Source: an uncultured Pseudomonadota bacterium (GTDB lineage: Bacteria; Pseudomonadota; Alphaproteobacteria; RF32; CAG-239). Taken from it: a stretch of 10,617 bases of DNA. Position numbers and translations under genes: made by a program. The notes below the pieces were generated by a model. The model searched no databases. It saw nothing but the letters and a program-made list of their open reading frames with translations, and was not told the origin of the DNA. Where the stretch lies: the NCBI GenBank assembly GCA_902767055.1, contig CACXFX010000005.1, positions 1 through 10,617 on the forward strand, given 5' to 3'. Positions 6,468 to 10,617 of this stretch are shown one piece after another (position 1 is the first letter of the stretch; each line of letters starts with the position of its first letter).

Positions 6468-6725
6468 ATGAATATTTTGGGTGAATTTTTGGGTTATCTT
6501 GCAGGTATTTGCACGGCTGTTGCTTTTTTACCGCAATCGATTGAAACGATTAAGACAAAAAATGTAAAAGGTTTATCACTTGCAACCTATCTGATATATT
6601 GCACGGGTATTTTATCGTGGATTTTGTACGGTGCTTATTTACATTCAATTCAGATGATTGTGTTTAACGCGATTTCACTGGTTTTTGCTTCAATCATTTT
6701 ATATATGATTATCCGCCAAAAATAA
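6468..6725 (+). CDS. SemiSWEET sugar transporter (PQ-loop / MtN3 family)
   Basis: An 85-residue inner-membrane protein with three predicted transmembrane helices (about 7-24, 38-56 and 61-81). This is the single three-helix bundle of bacterial SemiSWEETs, which work as homodimers moving mono- or disaccharides down their gradient. The PQ motif is at 22-23 (FLPQ), followed by IKTKNVKGLSLATYLIY. Trp51 and Asn67 sit 16 residues apart, matching the spacing of the substrate-pocket Trp and Asn in the Leptospira SemiSWEET. A strong AAGGAGA lies 8 nt before ATG. It starts 22 bp after glgA stops, so the two are almost certainly co-transcribed. This suggests sugar entry or exit tied to polysaccharide storage (inference). 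Confidence 0.92.
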   Translation: MNILGEFLGYLAGICTAVAFLPQSIETIKTKNVKGLSLATYLIYCTGILSWILYGAYLHSIQMIVFNAISLVFASIILYMIIRQK

Positions 6726-6727
6726 AA

Positions 6728-6753
6728 CCCTCTCGCCGATTAAAGCGAAAGGG
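6728..6753. terminator. Bidirectional intrinsic terminator between SemiSWEET and adiA
   Basis: CCCTCTCGC (6728-6736) pairs with GCGAAAGGG (6745-6753), with one C-A mismatch and an 8 nt loop. It is followed by a T-rich stretch on the plus strand and preceded by an A-rich stretch that reads TTTTATTTTT on the minus strand. It can therefore serve both converging operons. Confidence 0.8.
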
Positions 6754-6763
6754 CTTATTTTCT

Positions 6764-9046
6764 TTATTCTTTGACGCATAAAATATAATATTTTCCATCT
6801 TTGACTTCAACACCATGTATATCGTGCGAAAATTCGGGAAAAGCATCATCAAAAGCTTGCAATGCTTTGAGGTATGTCAATGCCGAACCCTCAGCCGGCC
6901 CCGCATTTTCGCCCGGCATTAAAAGCGGAATTCCGGGCGGATAAGGTACAACACCTGTTGCGACCGTGCGACCCGCCATTTCATCTAAGCTCAGCGATTC
7001 AACCTCATTTTTGACCAGACGTTCATAAGCCTCAACAGGCGTTATCATCGGTTTCGGCAGTTCTGAAAATGCATCGCTTAAAGCTTTGGTCGTTTTAAGT
7101 TCTTTCATTTTATCAAACATGGCATTGCTTAAATCTTTAAGGCCCATCGGTCCATATTTTTTCGGATCCGCCTCATAGATTTTCGGCAGAGCGATTTTAA
7201 GCAAGACATTATGATCATAAGCTTTTTTGAACTCAAACAAAGCATTGAGCAAAGTGCCCCATTTGCCCTTTGTGACACCAAAAGAAAACAAGAACAAACA
7301 CGTAAAGTCCGTTGTTTTTTCAACTACGATGCCCTTGCTGTCAAGGTATGCCGTCAAAAGTGTCGCCGGAATGCCGAAATCGGCAAGCGATCCGTCAGGC
7401 ATAACCCCCGGCGTCGTGATTGAAACTTTAATCGGGTCTAACATCACATAATCATCTTGAAGCCCTTTAAAGCCATGCCAAGAATCATTCGGATTTAGCA
7501 CCCAACAGTCCGGATTTTTGATAAGCAAATCATCTTCGGCCTCATAAAACGGAACTTTTTGGCCGTTCAAAGGATTTGTGACGCTGTCCGGCTGCCAAAC
7601 GTTGAAGAACCAAGTACCGGCTCTTTTCATTTCCTGATGAATGCGGGCAAGCGTTTTTCTGAAATAAACGGCCTCTTTTATCGCATCATCGGTCAAATCT
7701 CTGCCATGTGCGTCCATCATCGCGCTTGAAATATCGTTTGAAGCAATAATCGCATAAAACGGTGAGGTTGACGAGTGCATCATCAGGCTTTCGTTAAACC
7801 GTTCGTGCGAAATCGCATCTTTGCCGTCCAAAATGTGTATCATGGAAGCCTGCGAAAATGCCGCCAAAAGTTTGTGTGTTGATTGGGTGGCAAAAATCGT
7901 CGGATCATTTTGATCGTATTTTTCGGGATCAAAACTCATTGCATATCTGTTTTGATACATCGGATTAAAACGTGCATATCCGTACCACGCTTCATCAAAA
8001 TGGATTCGATTGACGCTTTCTTTTAACAAATCTTTGACCCATGTTGTCTGATAACACAGGCCGTCATAAGTCGAATTTGTCACAATGGCATGTTTTGGTG
8101 TCAAATTCATCCCCTCTTTGACAAGCGGATTGTTTTTAATCGCCTCAGTGATGGCACTTTTGGTTAAATTTTCGGGCAAAATCGGACCGATGATACCGTA
8201 TTGATTGCGCGTCGGCATCAGATAAGTCGGCACGGCGCCTGTCATCGTCATCGCGTGTTCAACCGATTTATGACAATTTCGGTCGCAAAGACAAATATCT
8301 CCACGTGTAATTGAAGCCATCAGCACAACACGATTAGACGTTGAAGTGCCGTTTGTGATGTGGTAACTGCGGGACGAATTAAAGACTTTGGCCATATATT
8401 TTTCGCTATCACCGATCGGGCCCGAGTGGTCAAGCATAGAGCCTAATTCACCAACCGAAATCGACAAATCCGAGCGAAAAATCTGTTCACCGAAAAAGTT
8501 AAAAAAATCCCTGCCGGCCGCGGTTTTCAAAAATGCCGTTCCGCCGGTATGCCCCGGTGTATGCCAAGAATATTCGTGCACCTTTGCAAATTTTGCCAAA
8601 GCCTTAAACATCGGCGGCAAAATTGATTTGCGATAACGCCTGATGGCCGCCTGAACACGCCCGCTGATAAAGTCAAGCGTATCTTCCAAAATCCAGATAA
8701 AATCGCTGACCTGCTCTAAAATATGCGTCGGAATATCCGAAGCAAAATTTTTGCTCGACATCAAAAAAATCGGCACACGTTTGTTTAAAGCGCGAATATC
8801 TTCAACCACCTGATAGGTATTTTGACAATGCGTACATTCTACCCCGAGCATCACGGCCTGTATCGACGGATCGGAATTAAAAATCGCTTTGGCATCTTGC
8901 AAATGTTCGGCAACAATCACCTTTGCCCCTTCAATTTCCAAATCTTCTTTTAAGATTCTGACCGCACGCGCGGCTGCCGTATCATCGTCAAAATTGTCAT
9001 AACTTAATAATATTTTTACCTCAAACGGGTTTTTGATATCAATCAT
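6764..9046 (-). CDS. adiA: Inducible-type arginine decarboxylase AdiA (PLP fold III)
   Basis: A 760-residue decarboxylase that converts arginine to agmatine plus CO2, consuming a cytoplasmic proton; E. coli AdiA has 755 residues. Order: an N-terminal response-regulator-like wing domain (about 1-135, ending WILEDTLDFISGR), a linker, the PLP domain (EYSWHTPGHTGG near 155, CHKSVEH with His259, HFDEAWYGYARFNP with Asp351, STHKLL with the Schiff-base Lys392) and a C-terminal domain from about 610. Arginine rather than lysine specificity is favoured because DEAWYGYARFNP, the extra segment before DCWVLNPNDSWHGFK and GVTKGKWGTL match AdiA and not LdcI/CadA, though THKLLAAFSQASMIH also resembles lysine enzymes. 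AGGAG precedes ATG 9046. It is second in an operon 17 bp behind adiC, which supports the assignment. Family is certain; substrate is very likely arginine. Confidence 0.92.
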   Translation of the reverse strand: MIDIKNPFEVKILLSYDNFDDDTAAARAVRILKEDLEIEGAKVIVAEHLQDAKAIFNSDPSIQAVMLGVECTHCQNTYQVVEDIRALNKRVPIFLMSSKNFASDIPTHILEQVSDFIWILEDTLDFISGRVQAAIRRYRKSILPPMFKALAKFAKVHEYSWHTPGHTGGTAFLKTAAGRDFFNFFGEQIFRSDLSISVGELGSMLDHSGPIGDSEKYMAKVFNSSRSYHITNGTSTSNRVVLMASITRGDICLCDRNCHKSVEHAMTMTGAVPTYLMPTRNQYGIIGPILPENLTKSAITEAIKNNPLVKEGMNLTPKHAIVTNSTYDGLCYQTTWVKDLLKESVNRIHFDEAWYGYARFNPMYQNRYAMSFDPEKYDQNDPTIFATQSTHKLLAAFSQASMIHILDGKDAISHERFNESLMMHSSTSPFYAIIASNDISSAMMDAHGRDLTDDAIKEAVYFRKTLARIHQEMKRAGTWFFNVWQPDSVTNPLNGQKVPFYEAEDDLLIKNPDCWVLNPNDSWHGFKGLQDDYVMLDPIKVSITTPGVMPDGSLADFGIPATLLTAYLDSKGIVVEKTTDFTCLFLFSFGVTKGKWGTLLNALFEFKKAYDHNVLLKIALPKIYEADPKKYGPMGLKDLSNAMFDKMKELKTTKALSDAFSELPKPMITPVEAYERLVKNEVESLSLDEMAGRTVATGVVPYPPGIPLLMPGENAGPAEGSALTYLKALQAFDDAFPEFSHDIHGVEVKDGKYYILCVKE

Positions 9047-9063
9047 ATTTTTTTCTCCTTGTT

Positions 9064-10539
9064 TTAACTTAATGTATCAGAATGTTCAACGGCCGGAAAA
9101 TGGCTTTTCATATGCAGTTTCAAATTTGTTTCGTCCTTAAATGATATAAAAAACGTCAGCACCAGCGCCGTAATTGTAGCAAGAAGCGTCAAATACCTGA
9201 CCCAAGCCGGCACAACACATGTAATTTTCTGGTTTTTACCTTCCATTTCAAGTTGGCGATTGACACTCATCTCGTACAAAATAATCGTAAAAATCACAAA
9301 CATCAGCGCCCATCTGGTTTGCGCCGGATCCGAGCCGATCATGGCCGCCATAGAATAAAAAGCCGCAATCAAACCGACAATCGTGTAAAAAATGCCCTGA
9401 TTTTTATTAAGCTTTTCACGCCCGATGATTTTAATCGAAACGGCAGAATAAATATAAGGCAACAACGTCATAATCACCGCAATCGAAGCCACTTTACCGA
9501 ACTGCTCGGAGGCAGTCGGGCTCATGGTGGCCAAAACCTGCAATGTCATGATAAAAGCCACAATGGCGAGTCCTGTTGCCGGCACACCTTTTTTTGTTTC
9601 GCAAGCAAACACTTTGCCAAACAGGCCGTCATTGGCTGCGGCCTGTGCCGTTTGTCCGACAAGAAGTGTCCAACCGCCAAGCGAACCCAAGCACCCGATG
9701 GCCGCACAAATCGCCACAATGTCGCCGGCCCTTTTTCCCAAAGCAATCGATACGGCATCAGAAAACGGCGCGGCTGACGAAATCAGCTCTTTATTTTCGA
9801 TAATGCCCATAATCGCGCTTGAACTTAAAATATAACAAACAGCGGCAATAATCACCCCCGTCACGGTTGCAATCGGCACATTCCGCGTCGGATTTTTTAC
9901 AACCGCCGTCGATACCGAAGCACTCTCAACACCGACAAACGCCCAAAGTGTAAAGTTTAAGGTCATACCGATTGCCGTCATATCCGATTTACCGGTCACA
10001 TTCCAACCCTGCATATATGTATCGGTGTTAAACCAAAACCAGCCCAAAACAGCTACACCGACAATCGGAAGCAGAGCAAATGATGTCGTCATACTTTGGA
10101 TTTTGGCCACCACATTCGGCCCCAAAATATTGGCATAAGTAAAAAACCAAATGACAGCAATTTGCGCCAAAGCCATCACAAGCGGATCTTTCAAAACAGG
10201 AAAAAACGTCGTCAGATAACCAAGCCCCGCCACAGCTAAAGCCACATTTCCAACCACATTGGCCAGCCAATACACCAAATTTGTCTGATAGCCCATATAA
10301 TCCCCGAATGCCTTTTTTGCATAGGCATAAGGCCCGCCGGCTGCCGGATAAATTTGCGTGAGTTTTGCAAAAACAAGCGCCAACGCGATTGCACCGATTG
10401 TCGTGATAATCCATCCGATAATCGCAATCGAGCCGATACCGGCCAAATTTGCCGGCAGCATAAACACGCCCGAGCCCATCATATTGCCGGCAACCATAAA
10501 CGTTGCCGGAATAAGCCCGATTTTATTTTCTTCTTCCAT
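9064..10539 (-). CDS. adiC: Arginine/agmatine antiporter AdiC (APC superfamily), with a C-terminal extension
   Basis: An inner-membrane exchanger that imports arginine and exports agmatine for acid resistance. With ATG 10539 as start it has 491 residues, and all the AdiC landmarks I checked fall at a constant offset of 3 from E. coli: GSGVF with Ser23 (Ser26), Tyr90 (Tyr93), Asn98 (Asn101), TLWAFVGVES with Trp199 and Glu205 (Trp202 and gating Glu208), and GGWTLL with Trp290 (Trp293). That argues for arginine/agmatine rather than CadB or GadC substrates. AAGGAGA lies 6 nt before ATG 10539 and directly abuts the ATG at 10545, so 10539 is preferred; the frame's upstream extension has no support. 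The protein is about 46 residues longer than E. coli AdiC (445), ending in a likely thirteenth membrane helix (about 446-466) and a His-containing tail. First gene of adiC-adiA. Confidence 0.94.
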   Translation of the reverse strand: MEEENKIGLIPATFMVAGNMMGSGVFMLPANLAGIGSIAIIGWIITTIGAIALALVFAKLTQIYPAAGGPYAYAKKAFGDYMGYQTNLVYWLANVVGNVALAVAGLGYLTTFFPVLKDPLVMALAQIAVIWFFTYANILGPNVVAKIQSMTTSFALLPIVGVAVLGWFWFNTDTYMQGWNVTGKSDMTAIGMTLNFTLWAFVGVESASVSTAVVKNPTRNVPIATVTGVIIAAVCYILSSSAIMGIIENKELISSAAPFSDAVSIALGKRAGDIVAICAAIGCLGSLGGWTLLVGQTAQAAANDGLFGKVFACETKKGVPATGLAIVAFIMTLQVLATMSPTASEQFGKVASIAVIMTLLPYIYSAVSIKIIGREKLNKNQGIFYTIVGLIAAFYSMAAMIGSDPAQTRWALMFVIFTIILYEMSVNRQLEMEGKNQKITCVVPAWVRYLTLLATITALVLTFFISFKDETNLKLHMKSHFPAVEHSDTLS

Positions 10540-10572
10540 AAACATTCTCCTTGAAATGCAAAAGATGCCCTT

Positions 10573-10600
10573 AAAGTAATCACTGGCTTGAAAATGACAA
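10573..10600 (-). promoter_or_regulatory. Weak candidate promoter for adiC-adiA
   Basis: On the minus strand TTGTCA (10595-10600) is followed after 16 bp by TACTTT (10573-10578), only 3 of 6 matches to the -10. It is plausible for a regulated, activator-dependent promoter, but only about 78 bp upstream of the start are visible and further elements may lie outside the window. Confidence 0.25.
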
Positions 10601-10617
10601 TAGCAGCTCAAAAAAAA

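Noticed and set aside
7211..7451. Overlapping plus-strand frames inside adiA, and similar ones at 9253-9835 inside adiC.
   Set aside because: They lie antisense to strongly conserved coding sequence and show no domain, ribosome site or membrane pattern of their own.
9064..10611. A longer AdiC starting at the TTG at 10611.
   Set aside because: The extra 24 residues are Cys/aromatic-rich and unlike AdiC. They cross the Shine-Dalgarno that serves ATG 10539, and the E. coli alignment begins right after that Met.

Overview
The window looks like a stretch of chromosome from a moderately AT-rich, host- or gut-associated bacterium, most likely an alphaproteobacterium. The evidence is the prmA-pepP gene order, a canonical GrpE, a BspA-like leucine-rich-repeat protein, and an arginine-dependent acid-resistance pair closely resembling enterobacterial AdiC/AdiA. 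I see no phage, insertion sequence, CRISPR array, tRNA or rRNA. The taxonomic call is an inference from gene content.

Layout. (1) 1-1625, minus strand: a reading frame entering from the left edge that joins a complete ribosomal protein L11 methyltransferase (PrmA) to an Xaa-Pro aminopeptidase (PepP) with no stop codon between them. (2) 1666-2540: a divergent promoter region with a palindromic -10, an outer-membrane-type lipoprotein gene of unknown function, and its terminator. (3) 2541-2857: no convincing protein gene. It holds a near-consensus sigma70 promoter, about 250 nt predicted to fold into a closed multi-branched RNA, and an intrinsic terminator 29 nt before the next start codon. This is the most unusual part of the window. 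(4) 2858-3706: a secreted BspA-like leucine-rich-repeat protein with a distinct basic C-terminal tail. (5) 3709-4254, minus: grpE, tail to tail with the previous gene and only 2 bp away. (6) 4347-6760: a promoter, an unusually long glycogen/starch synthase (GT5), a SemiSWEET sugar transporter 22 bp behind it, and a bidirectional terminator. (7) 6764-10539, minus: adiC (arginine/agmatine antiporter) followed by adiA (arginine decarboxylase), 17 bp apart.

How the genes work together. AdiC and AdiA form a complete arginine-dependent acid-resistance module: arginine enters, is decarboxylated with consumption of a cytoplasmic proton, and agmatine leaves. GlgA plus SemiSWEET look like a carbon-storage/sugar-permeation operon. 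GrpE and PrmA-PepP are housekeeping. The lipoprotein and the LRR protein face the envelope or exterior. The RNA at about 2578-2828 could be a free-standing small RNA or a leaky-terminated leader of the LRR gene. I do not recognise its family.
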